A program made the translations under genes and the position numbers. The notes beneath the pieces are model-generated. The model did no database searches. It was not told the DNA's origin and saw nothing but the letters and a program-made list of their open reading frames with translations. DNA of 52,330 nt from assembly GCF_002999335.1 (NCBI RefSeq), contig NW_020312185.1, positions 1 through 52,330 on the forward strand. The letters are read 5' to 3'. The DNA comes from Cyclospora cayetanensis. Its lineage: Eukaryota > Apicomplexa > Conoidasida > Eucoccidiorida > Eimeriidae. Of the stretch, positions 22,601 to 32,496 are shown piece after piece. The stretch's first letter is position 1. Every line of letters begins with the position of its first letter.

Positions 22601-23964
22601 GATTCAAATTTAACACTCCAACCTTCAAGATTTTAGCCTGCACTTTACAGGCAAGATCCGGCAGGAGCTGGAGGAGGCAGAAGCGGCGGCTGAGAGCCTC
22701 GAGGCGGCAGCAGAAACAGTTGACAACAAGCACAGGGAGGCAGCTGCTACCTTGGGGCTGATCTGTCAAAAGACTCACTGCTTGTTTCAAGTGAACAAAA
22801 GGCTGTAAAGCATAAGCTATCGTGGTATATGCGAATTGTACCATCAGGGACGCAGGTAGTTATGACTCACTGAGAGTGCACCTTGATTTGCGGGTGAGCT
22901 CAGGTTAAAGGTACATGTCTTATGGTTTCTTGTTTGTTCAGAAATATGCAAGCAGCCGTTTTGCCTCTCGTTGCTACTTCAAGGGTCTGGAAAAAGTAGC
23001 AGTGGCAGCAAGGTCAGCGCCGGCAGAGAGCCCCTCAACCCACCGGCAACAGCAGCAGGAGCTGCAGTACTTAGTAGCGCAGCAACAACTTTCACGTCTG
23101 AGAGTGTTCTGCGAGCATGTAGAGGCCGTATTCGAGGTCCTACAAGAGGACGGCCGGAAATCCGGTAGGTTTGGAATTTAGCAGTTACACCGGAGTATCT
23201 CAAGATGCGCTTTATTGCCAATGTTGCTGCAGAAGTAAGGGCACTGCCGATACTAAATTCTCTAAGCCCTCATGAGGTACTAAGTGCGCATCCTGGCTAG
23301 AGGCTTGGATCATACGGGGTGTTTGCGCCCCGCGGTTCTTTGTGCGGGCAGCTCGGGCCCGTGCAGGCCGTGGAAAGTCATCTAGAAATGGAGAGCGCTT
23401 TTCGGTAGCCCCGGATACTTGGAATGCGACAGGCACAAAGTTCACCATAGATAATGTCAAGACGGCACCATTCTCGGTCTTGGGGCCTCAGGAAGTAGTA
23501 GAATTTATAACGGAAGGGGGACAGGGAATACATTGTCCAAATAAATGCCAAAAAGACAGTTTCCCTGACTCTAGATCCATCCTGGGGGCTCCACCAGCTA
23601 CAGGATTTGCATCATCCGCTTCCAGTCGCCCTGGTGGACTGCCGCTGGCAGCAGGTGGCAAGAGGCCTGGAAGACATGTGCGGTTACGGCACTCTCCCAG
23701 AAGAGAATACCGAAAGGCATAAACAGGCGAAGGTACGACTGTGTAGAAATCTGTATCCCTAGACACTAAAGCCAGAATTATACTCTCAAGAGCCAAAACT
23801 CGAACATACAAGCCTTTAAGAGCTTGCAGAGAACCACTGTACAGCTCTCCAGCGCCGGGGCAATAGCGGCCCGTCGAAGTGACCTCTTGGACTCGGAAGC
23901 ATTGAGCTCTGGGGACTGTTTTACTAATAATCGGCCATTCAAGTGCCCGCGTTCTCTACTTTAA
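19672..23964 (+). CDS. Unrecognised coiled-coil protein, 921 residues, 11 exons
   Basis: No family recognised. Exons with matching phases: 19672-19729, 19806-21224, 21418-21569, 21712-21905, 22079-22194, 22651-22790, 22942-23164, 23233-23276, 23367-23404, 23525-23732, 23791-23964; the sum is 2766 nt. The first 40 residues (basic, Ala/Ser-rich, with GFSTTA) resemble a mitochondrial presequence, which is only a hint. The large exon 2 is Gln/His/Ser-rich low complexity with a basic KRKKKQKKQQR patch. Exons 4-7 hold short coils (EQELKKKAEELL, IRQELEEAEAAAESLEA). Exons 8-11 (about 220 residues) read like a folded domain: SHLEMESAF, LDPSWGLHQLQDLHHPL, VARGLEDMCGYGTLPEE. Exons 8 and 9 are only 44 and 38 nt; the last intron is 58 nt. 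The start is the first of two adjacent ATGs. An acceptor at 21417 or 21420 is a tandem NAGNAG. Confidence 0.7.
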
Positions 23965-24386
23965 GGCTCGGAGAAAAGGCACGGAGGCTTTTGGCCTTCC
24001 TGCTTCGGGAACCGCCTGGGAAATACACCAAACAGCATAACAATGTTTTGGGATTGGGCGGAAGGTTGGTAGTAAACACAAACCAGCATGGCTTGGGGTC
24101 TACAGATTGCCCGTTGTGCTTCAACAAAGCGGCTCATAGGCTGTGTGTGGATAGGGTATGGCCGACTAGCAGGGCCTCCAGCTGGGGCCCCGCCGCATGA
24201 GGCCCCACCAGCAGGAGCACGGCCATATCACAAAAATCATACGTAGTGGGCATCGAAGTACGAGCTGCAGTCACTGCGCTCAAGCCTACGGTATTTTGAG
24301 CATAAGCTGTTGCTTGCACTTTAAAAACCTCATCGCCTTATCTATTGTCCCGCAGGTCGTACCGGGTGTTTCCGTTAGTGGAAGTG
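23965..24386. other. Gap before the SET-domain gene; possible 5' exon
   Basis: Only about 420 bases separate the two + strand genes. A fair acceptor (TATCTATTGTCCCGCAG, ending at 24355) precedes in-frame sequence running into the SET-domain protein, so a first exon may lie in this gap, but I could not identify one. Confidence 0.4.
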
Positions 24387-25859
24387 ATGGAATTGACCCA
24401 TAAGCAGTGGCAGCAGCCTCAGTTTGCTGCTTTACTGCAGCAGCAGCTTCTGCAGCCAGTTTATAATGAGCAGCAACTGCAGGAACTCAAGCAGCAGGGT
24501 CGGGCGTTCGCTGTGGCGCCTGTAAGGGGTCCTGCGGGAATAAATAGGGGTCTAGGGTTTGTTGCACTGAGATCTCTTCCTGAAGGATTTATGGTTTATG
24601 AGGAGGCGCCTTTGCTTTCTCTGCAGCACACCGTAAACAAGTGCTTAGTTAAAGCGTGCTGCTGCTGTGGGGAACCCCTAGGGGGCCCACTCTTCCAGTT
24701 ATCCCATTTTTTCTCAGCATCCCCGGAGTCTGCCCAGCACCTGAAGGCTCTGAACATAAACGTAGATCACCTAATGCCGGAACATCAGCCGCAGGAAATT
24801 GTTCCTTGCCCGGGGGGTTGTGGGGAGGCCTTCTGCTCCTCTGGATGTCTACAAAGAGACACAGTACATCAGCAGTTATGCGTGGGCCCACTGGATGAGG
24901 GCGCCCCCCTCGTTGCTTTTAAGCGATTTGCTATTGAGCACTGTGAAAACCTTCTTCTTGTTGCAGCAGCAATTGCAGCCGCGGCGACAGCAGCAGCGAG
25001 TGTGGTTGGGGGAAGTGGAGAAGCAACGACGGCAGCTGCGAAACAGCTGCTGTCTCTGCTCCTGCAACACGAGCACGGGTTGTGGGAAGAGACAGAGAGA
25101 ACAGAGGATGAGTCTCCTGGGACGGATAGTGAGGCAGAGGAGGAGAATGAGCTTGACAGACGGGAAATAGTGACGAGAGGTACTGAGCTGTTGTTGTTGG
25201 GGCTGCGGGAGAAGTCAGAGGTTTATAATCATCTCGTCTCCGCATCATTGGTATCCCGGTTACTCTCCGTCTTTGAGCATTGTAACACAGACTTGCATCA
25301 AGCGAACCCACTAAATGCCTTCGTCTCACGCTGTCTCCTCAACCCCATGTCGGGCGGGTCAGAGGCGCTAAGGCACCTACTAGCTGAGAAGGAAGCAGTT
25401 CTTTTTTTGCTCTTCGGCTCCTCAGACAGAAATGAGGGGGAGGACACAGATTTTCGCGGGCCGGGAGAAGGGGTTCCGTCGTTGCACGCAATTAGGAATT
25501 ACTACGCAAGCAAACCACTGCCTGAGCTCGCTCCTCCCCTTGAAGACCCCATGGTGCCCACTGAGGGCGACCTTCCGAAGTCCCCTCAAAATACCGGACG
25601 GGCATTTCCCCCCATGAAGGGCACTGCCTTTTACTGCTCTATGGCTCGCATTAATCACTGCTGCAATCCTAATATGAGGATTGAAGTGGGGGCTAGGGGC
25701 TGTTTACGGCTACGTCTAATTCGGGGTGTTGGATGCGGGGAAGAGCTATGCGTTTCCTATCTTGAAGGGGTGAGGGGGATGGAAAGGGAGGAAAGGAGAC
25801 AGAGGCTTAAGGCCTTTGGATTTGACTGCAGTTGTCATCATTGTACTAGTGGCCTTTAA
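24387..25859 (+). CDS. SET-domain protein methyltransferase, SMYD5/ATXR2-like
   Basis: A probable lysine methyltransferase with a SET domain split by an insert, as in SMYD5 and plant ATXR2. From the ATG at 24387 the protein has 490 residues. Visible parts: the SET N-terminal motif RGLGFVALRSLPEG (about residues 54-67), a Cys-rich zinc-binding segment beginning CCCCGEPLGG (about 90) and CPGGCGEAFCSSGC (about 141), a long Ala-rich then acidic insert (about 200-270), the core motif ARINHCCNPN (about 420), GEELCVSY (about 450) and the post-SET cysteines FDCSCHHC (about 482). The usual NHSCxPN core has Cys in place of Ser. The true start may lie upstream: the frame stays open back to an acceptor-like AG at 24355. 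The stop is convergent with MON1. The substrate cannot be told; histone or non-histone targets are both possible. Confidence 0.85.
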   Translation: MELTHKQWQQPQFAALLQQQLLQPVYNEQQLQELKQQGRAFAVAPVRGPAGINRGLGFVALRSLPEGFMVYEEAPLLSLQHTVNKCLVKACCCCGEPLGGPLFQLSHFFSASPESAQHLKALNINVDHLMPEHQPQEIVPCPGGCGEAFCSSGCLQRDTVHQQLCVGPLDEGAPLVAFKRFAIEHCENLLLVAAAIAAAATAAASVVGGSGEATTAAAKQLLSLLLQHEHGLWEETERTEDESPGTDSEAEEENELDRREIVTRGTELLLLGLREKSEVYNHLVSASLVSRLLSVFEHCNTDLHQANPLNAFVSRCLLNPMSGGSEALRHLLAEKEAVLFLLFGSSDRNEGEDTDFRGPGEGVPSLHAIRNYYASKPLPELAPPLEDPMVPTEGDLPKSPQNTGRAFPPMKGTAFYCSMARINHCCNPNMRIEVGARGCLRLRLIRGVGCGEELCVSYLEGVRGMEREERRQRLKAFGFDCSCHHCTSGL

Positions 25860-26436
25860 TTCTAGGGCCTAAACCACCGCACTTGCCGTATGCCTTTTTT
25901 TGCATACCACGAAGACACACATGACGCTTCACAGCTGACCCTCCGATCTCAGCTGCTGCGGCTTATGTGATTTACGCCATTGCTGGTGCTGCACTTGTTT
26001 GCAAACACAATGATAAATTATGAGATTTTTGCTAATGGGAGCACCACACACTAGGAAGGTAACTGAAACTGAAAAAACAAGACAATGTCTGTCTGAAACC
26101 AAAGACCTACGCTGTAAGCGCCGGGTTGAGTACCACTCAGCCCCTAACTTCCCACCAGAAGTATACAATGACGCGCATGTTGAGCAAATCTGCCGAAACG
26201 CCATAGCAGCAGAGGTAGCTGCTGCAGAAACAGCTGTACATCAGAGTGAGAGGACACGGAAAGGGCTCAGGAGCAGCACTGGCACTCTGGTCTGCTGCCA
26301 CTACGACCTCTGATGTAATTTGCAAAGCACGATATTTGAGAACTGCGCACTTTAGCGGTTCTGGTAACTGCTCACTTTGATGCAGCTAGCTACGAATCCA
26401 AAGCGCTTGCAGCAAGGACACTCGTCCGCAGCTGCT
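25860..26436. other. Region between convergent SET gene and MON1; weak 97-codon frame
   Basis: A + strand frame at 26020-26313 could encode 97 residues with a helical Ala/Glu-rich middle, but it lies between two convergent stops, may be only 3' untranslated sequence, and has no recognised homology. I do not call it a gene. Confidence 0.4.
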
Positions 26437-29400
26437 TTATTTCGGGACCGGTGTATGGACGAGGGGGGGAATGTTAGTTATGAAGAGGAATGGCTGTTGC
26501 TCCCGAATCCATTTGGCGAGCTGTTCCACCAACGCAGTTGCCATATCTGAGCAAGAAAATTGAACCCGACATTCCCGCACACAAAACGGCTGTGAGTAGA
26601 GGGCGAAGGCTTTACGACTGATCCGGAAATAGCTGTCGCATTTGCTGAGGCGGCAGAAACAGTTTTTCTGCACCAGCCCTCCTTTCGCGTACCTATCCAT
26701 CGGGGGACACAGCAGAAGAAGAAGAAATCCGCCGCCAGCCACACATACACCTTCTCATCCTGCAAACAGAACTCTAGACCGAAACTGCAATATCGTATAT
26801 GAAACCAACAAAGCTTTCGTGAAGCTCGGGAAGCACATGAATTTGCACATTGATTCCTCCTTGTGTCAAACCCTAAACGAGGAAGGAACCCGAAACACTT
26901 ACTGTTGTTTCGATGTAGGAGTGGGCTGGGCGTTTTGCACACTGAACCATCTCCGCCGCGCTCGTGTACAGGGAGTAGACACTGCAGCACAACTTCCACC
27001 CCCGAATACATCAAGCTCCACACCCAGCAAAACTTGGGGCATGAGGATACACGTGAATTCCCTTACGATGTGTGTAGGAATAATGCCCAATGCAAGAAAA
27101 GGGTTTTTGCCTTCAGGAATGTTAGGGGTCCCGTATGGGATTTTATCGCAGTGGATTACATTTGGGGAGGAGCCTTAAGGCTTGGGCTTAGCACACAAAA
27201 CTAGCGTACCGCTGCTGTTTGGCTGAATCTGCTGCGTATGCGTCACCAAAAGCAGAGGCAAAGAACTGCCGGAGAGACGGCACATATAGTGAGCAATGCA
27301 GCAGCCCTACCTCCCCCCACAGACAACGAGCTGCACAGAAGACAAGCCACAAATCTTATGTCTAAGCCTTAGCCCCTGAGCAACTACCATGCACAGCTAG
27401 AGGAGCAAGGCCACGGTAGCCAGTAGAACGATCAGGAAGTCACATCCCTATACTCGGTAACACTAGTTAGTCAAGCAGTGTGACAGCGAGGGCTCAGGAT
27501 ACAGGGCATGGCGCTTACGCAGTGCATATGGAGCGTATTCAAGAGAAGTTTCGATCGCCGCGAGGCAGCCAGTGTTCGTTAGCATCTGTGAAGCAGCATC
27601 AGCCTCAAACCAGAAACCGTACACAAAGGCCCCAAGGAGCAGCCACTTGATTTCCATTCCTCTTGGCAACAAGCCGTCAGCTAGCATAGAGATAGCTAAA
27701 CGCTCATTCGCAGGCCTAAATCCCAAATTTTGGAATTTAGCTGTGATTCCTGATTCCCTGTGAACCTTAAACCCAATAATGGATCGCACCGCGAAGAGTT
27801 TGTTGCAGTGGCTGGCGAGTTCGTGGAACCTGATGGAGTCGGCGGGGGAGGAAATGGAGACGAATGCGACACGGGGTGTCAGGAAGCGGATGTAGGCATG
27901 CAGAAAGGCCCTGATAGATGATTGCGCGCAAAATAAGAAAAACAGGCCTGGGATAAATCATAAGAAACCAAGAAAGCGGCGAGGCTGGCTGAGCAGGAGA
28001 TTAGTAAAAAGACGGAAATGTTTGTACACCGAGCTCTCCACCACCCACACACGTACATAGGAAAGGCGAACAGAGAGGAAGAGGAAGGATGCTAGGAGAC
28101 GAGCAAATCAATAGAGGGTATGCCTTGCCTGTCATTAATGGTGGGAATGCATAGCGGCGTCCAGCTTTCCAGCTGCCGGAGGGCTAAAGAAGAGTTTACG
28201 AAGTTCGTCAACAAGCAGACATCTACGAGTACAGGACACACAGCCTCTGCCCTGGACGGTGCCCTCACTGGCTAGGTGTAGCTAGCTAGCCACCGTCGAC
28301 AGCTCTCCGCTAATTAAATAAGCCTGCACCCTACCACGTAAGTCCTAAACCACATTTAAGCAGGAGATTTAAGGTGTATCTGCGATCCTGGGCTGCGTTT
28401 GGAGCAACAGAAAGTCACACGACCAGAGTCTTGCTGTGAAGCCTACCCGTCGGGCTAAGTTCGTATCCCTTTGCATAGGAGAGTGCAACAACGCGCTGCT
28501 CCGCAAGCAGCATGGTGGCACTAAACACAAACCCTCGAGCACAATGGTGAGGTCCTTGAGCACTATCCAGAGCGAAAGCAGAGGGAGTTAGGCAGTGAGT
28601 TAAGCACAAGGTCAGAGGAAAAACTGGTGCTGAGAGGGAGGTGGGCAGGCGAGATGGGCAGTAGAGGAAGGGCTGGGAGGAAGAATGGGAACCGAGGGCC
28701 TGACACACTCACGGCCAGGAAGATGCACAAAGAGCCATGGAGAGGGTGACCCATGCAAAGTGAGACGAAGCGATTGACGAAAGAAAAGGTAAAAGCGTTA
28801 AATAGAGGGTCAAAATGACGTGCAAGCACACAGTTTTCTCGTTGAGGAAGGGGATGGAGAGAAGATGGAAAGGGCCACAATGTTCAGGTAAGCACACTCG
28901 CAGGCGGAAGGAAAGGCCAGGAAGGGCGAGAAGCAGGAAGAAAGACAGGGATAGCTCACAGGACATTGGGGGTGGGGCTGTTCTTGACTGCGGTGCATGC
29001 AATATGCCTCATCGTGCTGCTGAGGGGCAGCGGCTCGAATGCTCCGCTTATCGCCAGAGCAGCGGACTGCTGCTCCTGCAGCAGTTGCTGCTGTTGTAGC
29101 TGCTCTGCAGTCGCAGCTGCGGGTGCGGCTGTTGCCCCAGATGCGTCCACGGCAGCGCAGTTCTTTTGCATCAACATGGGCAGCAGGACGGAGAGCATGG
29201 AATGAAAGTACATATGGTGAAGCCCGCGAAATATCCCGTCCGTGCCTGCATCCCCAGTAGAAAACAAGGCACGCAGAATGAAGATGCTTCTCAGCAGCAT
29301 GCCACAAGCACCAGCCGCAGAAGAGGCACTACTTGAAGCAACTGCCGCGAGAGCCCTAACAGAAATACTCCCAGGAACAGGAGCACTGGTAGCAATAGCG

Positions 29401-31819
29401 AATACAGCAGCTGTAGTCGCACCACCCATAAGCGGCCGGACGTCAAAGCTCGGACGAATGAGAAGGGTGCGCTCTACCTCCTTTGTCAGAATACACAGCA
29501 GCTGCACCAGGTCAAAGCAACAACAAAGGAACAAAACTGGGCATCTCCAATGGCGTCTTTGCTATACTCCGGATACAAAAGCAAGTGCTACCACCGCGGA
29601 AGAATTCGACTAGGTTAATGTGAAGCATTATCAGCAACAGCGCGTGGGGTGGATCTGTTCTACGAACAGGACCTGTCTGTGTAGCAGCATGAGATACGCT
29701 CTAGCAGTGTTGTTATTCAAGTTCTGTCGATCGAAGATGACCAGATAGAAGGGGCCTCGACAAAGGAATACAAAGCGACCGCCGCAGAAACGGAAATGCC
29801 TGCAGCATACCGCTCATCACAAACCCTCCGATCACTTTTTGCGAGACCATAATGCGAGGAATGCTTTCACACCAAACCGATTCTACGGTAATCTTCTAGA
29901 GGCTAAAATGAAAGTCTAAACGCCACGGCACCAACAAATCACAAATCCTGTAAAATTCAAGCCCTCACCGAACAACATCTGGTGGCTTGTCGCCACGAAA
30001 CCTTTCCAGCTTTGAAACGATTGCTGACAGCGCCCCTGAACACAAAACGTTACACATCAGACCCAAAGTCATAAGGCCGAAAAGGTCAAAGAACGTTCAA
30101 GCTGGGCATCGTACAGTATTTGGCTGACATCTCAAATGCGAATTTATTCAGGAAACGGTATTAGGCTTTGAATGTCATGGCTAGAGTGTACGGTTCGCGG
30201 GTTGAAGCCACGGAAACGCACCCGCAAAGGAGCCAAGGTTCTCTTCCTTGCCGTAGCTAAAACGAAAGGCACAACGAAGTTGTTGGTGAGTTGCATGACG
30301 GAACTGCGTTTGACACTGTGACTACAGCTGCTGCAAGTGGTGATGCTAGGATTGACTACGTCCTCTGGGAGAGACAGGCAAAAAATCTGGACGAGTTCGA
30401 AAGCCAACATGTAAGTGAGGGTCTAGGGTTACCGGGAGTAAACGGGCTTGCCCGAATATGAGAAAATGAATGTGTGTCTCTTGTGGAGATACCAGTTGGC
30501 GCTGCTGGCATCTGCAGCACACAAGCGACGAACCCTTGATCCAAAGGGCAAAATCTTCGCGGAAAACTAGGGAAGATGTGACAGTCCTTTTTCTGCAGTA
30601 CCCAAACTATGATCGTTGAACCTAAAGCCACATGTCTGTAAACCTCCACTCTCAGGGAACCTGTGAATACTGCCTTGGGTGAAGTAGCCGAGCTGTGCCG
30701 TGTGTATTTGCCTTCTTCAGGGTGTTTCTTGGCTGCCATTTGCTGTGCAGTTTGCTGTAGTTGACCCCCGATGTCCGAGGCATAGCCTAGCCTGGTCTCT
30801 GCCAGCTTGCGGATGCCTGCCACTACTGTTGCCTCGGTGGTTCCTTCAGATGATGACTCCGTGGCTTCATCTCCTGCTGCTGCCTCTACATCTGCATGAG
30901 GTATTCCTAGTCCTGCAGCAGGAGCTGCACCATCGAAAGGCCCGCCTTCATTCCCCTGTTGCGCCGTTACTACCTTGTGCGCCACGTGGACGGCATCAGG
31001 GGTGGTTGAGGTTTGATAATGGGCTACGCTAGTAGCGGTCGCAACGTTGGGAGTGCCGATGGTGGTTGAGGTTCCCATGCCAACGCTACGGGGGCTGTTG
31101 GTACTGCCCACTGGTAGTGCCCCCTCAGCTGCTGCAACAGCTGCTGCAACGACTGCAGCAGCTGCTGTAGCACCTGCCGCTGGAGTGGTAGCGGCAATTG
31201 CTGTAGTAGAAGCGTTGGTATTGATGTCGAGCTCTTCACCTTGTACATGCCCTGCTGCACTCCCTGACACTTCGAGGCCAGAGTCGAAGCCCTGCTTGCT
31301 GCTACCACTGATGCTGCTGCTGGAATTTTCGCGGTTGGATGTGCTGGAACTGCTACTGCTGCTGTTCGTCCTGCTTGCCTGAGCGAACCCGTCGGCATCC
31401 CCCCTCGGTCCAAGTGGACTGGTGTCCTTGCTTGTTGCCGTTGTGCTGCTATTACAGGAGCTGCCATTGAAACTGCCCCTTGCGCCTTGCTGTGGCGGAA
31501 CAGTTGCAATCTTTGGTCTTCGCAGAAATGTCTGCTCCGATGCTAGTGCTTCTACTGCTGCTGCTGCTTCTGCCGTCGCTGCCCCGTCTGCCATTACTGC
31601 TGCTTCTACCGCCGCTGCTGCTTCCTCTGCTGCGGCGTTTGCTTCTGCAGCGGGGATTCCCTCTCCATACACTATGTTGCGGTCATTGCTGCTGCTGCTC
31701 TCGTCGTTTCTCATTGTAGCTTCATCCTCGAAGAAACACCAGACACTTGCTGCTGCTGCTGCTGCCGCACTTGCTTCTTCTGGTGGAGCTGCCAGCCTGT
31801 TTTGCTGCTGCTGTGCCAT
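26437..31819 (-). CDS. MON1: Vacuolar fusion protein MON1, at least 11 exons
   Basis: MON1 with CCZ1 forms the exchange factor that activates Rab7 on late endosomes. Exons, high to low: 31819-30360, 30256-30222, 30035-29969, 29799-29673, 29501-28960, 28562-28447, 28222-28129, 27910-27790, 27585-27519, 27330-27210, 26692-26437; all phases match and the sum is 3006 nt, about 1001 residues. MON1 signatures occur in family order: YGKEENLGSFAG, FVFLCRGPFYLVIF, LLCILTKEVERTLL, ATMLLAEQRVVAL, SWTPLCIPTIND, AFLHAYIRFL, PSLRQFFASAFGD and LAKWIREQQPFLFI. The first 400 or so residues are Ala/Ser-rich low complexity, as MON1 N-termini are variable. Exon 1 may hide further introns near 30,370-30,660, where the frame reads like intron with a telomere-like unit. 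An upstream exon from an ATG at 32118 is possible. The second exon has only 35 nt; the intron after 28129 has a GC donor. Confidence 0.88.
27911..28128 (-). other. GC-AG intron of MON1
   Basis: On the - strand the donor reads GACAG|GCAAGG and the acceptor CTATCAG. The phase (2 to 1 nt) joins SWTPLCIPTIND directly to AFLHAYIRFL, the order found in MON1 proteins, so the GC donor is well supported. Confidence 0.75.
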
Positions 31820-32496
31820 GCTGTAAGCAAACTGATGCTGCTGAAATTTGCTTCTCCCTAAAATGGCGTCGATGGAGATGCCTCGTGCGCTGCTGCGAAA
31901 CGGGGTTGGCACGACTGCAATAACAGGCCAGGAGGGCACAGCCGACACTGAAGTGTTCTCTGCTGTCCTTATCGCTCTTGCAGGATGTACAATTGCATGC
32001 AGCATAGCACACACTTGCGCGTGTTATGCAGCTCTCTTGCCAGCTCATCCACTTGCTTCTTCGGCCGCCTTGGCGATAAGAAAGCATGTGGCGCTGTTTG
32101 CTGCAGCTCCTGCCACATACGAGTAGCTGGTGTTGCTGGTACAGAAAGCCTTCTACAGTTGTCTGCTGCAGCCAAAAAAGCCAAAATGACGTAGAGGAAC
32201 GTTGACGAATTGGCTTTTGGACAGACTGATACCACTCATGGTCTTGCTATTCTTGCCCGGACCCGTCGGCAGCGGCAGCTCCGCCATGCAGTTGCTGGCA
32301 CTGGTAGCTTGCTGCTGCTGCATCCCATGTCCCTTTACGTCGATTCCACATCATAGCCACCAAAGGCTAGCCTGAGACATTACTTAAACGTAGAGACCCC
32401 ATCTTTAGCAGCAGTAGCCGCAGCGTACCGCTTTTCTAAGGAGCCTTGTCTTCGAGACCCCATGTTGCCATAGCAGGCGTTAGCAGAGTGGTTTGA
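31820..32496. promoter_or_regulatory. Shared upstream region of MON1 and USE1-like gene
   Basis: MON1 (-) and the USE1-like gene (+) are head to head with at most about 680 bases between start codons, so their promoters must overlap or be adjacent. The part from 31,970 to 32,118 may instead be an upstream MON1 exon: on the - strand it reads PKKQVDELARELHNTRK. I see no clear TATA box. Confidence 0.4.

Noticed and set aside
26386..26550. A + strand exon-like frame of 55 codons after a good acceptor
   Set aside because: It is antisense to the last MON1 exon, whose C-terminal motif LAKWIREQQPFLFI and splice phase are far better supported.
26478..27178. Frames of 178-181 codons on both strands
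   Set aside because: They run across a MON1 intron and its last exon in wrong frames and match nothing.
28709..29002. A - strand stretch CLPEHCGPF resembling the MON1 CLP motif
   Set aside because: It is in the wrong order for MON1, its phase does not fit, and the true equivalent (SWTPLCIPTIND) is at 28222-28129. It lies in an intron.
31024..31826. Long + strand frames rich in Leu and Ala
   Set aside because: They are complements of the Ala/Ser-rich first MON1 exon.
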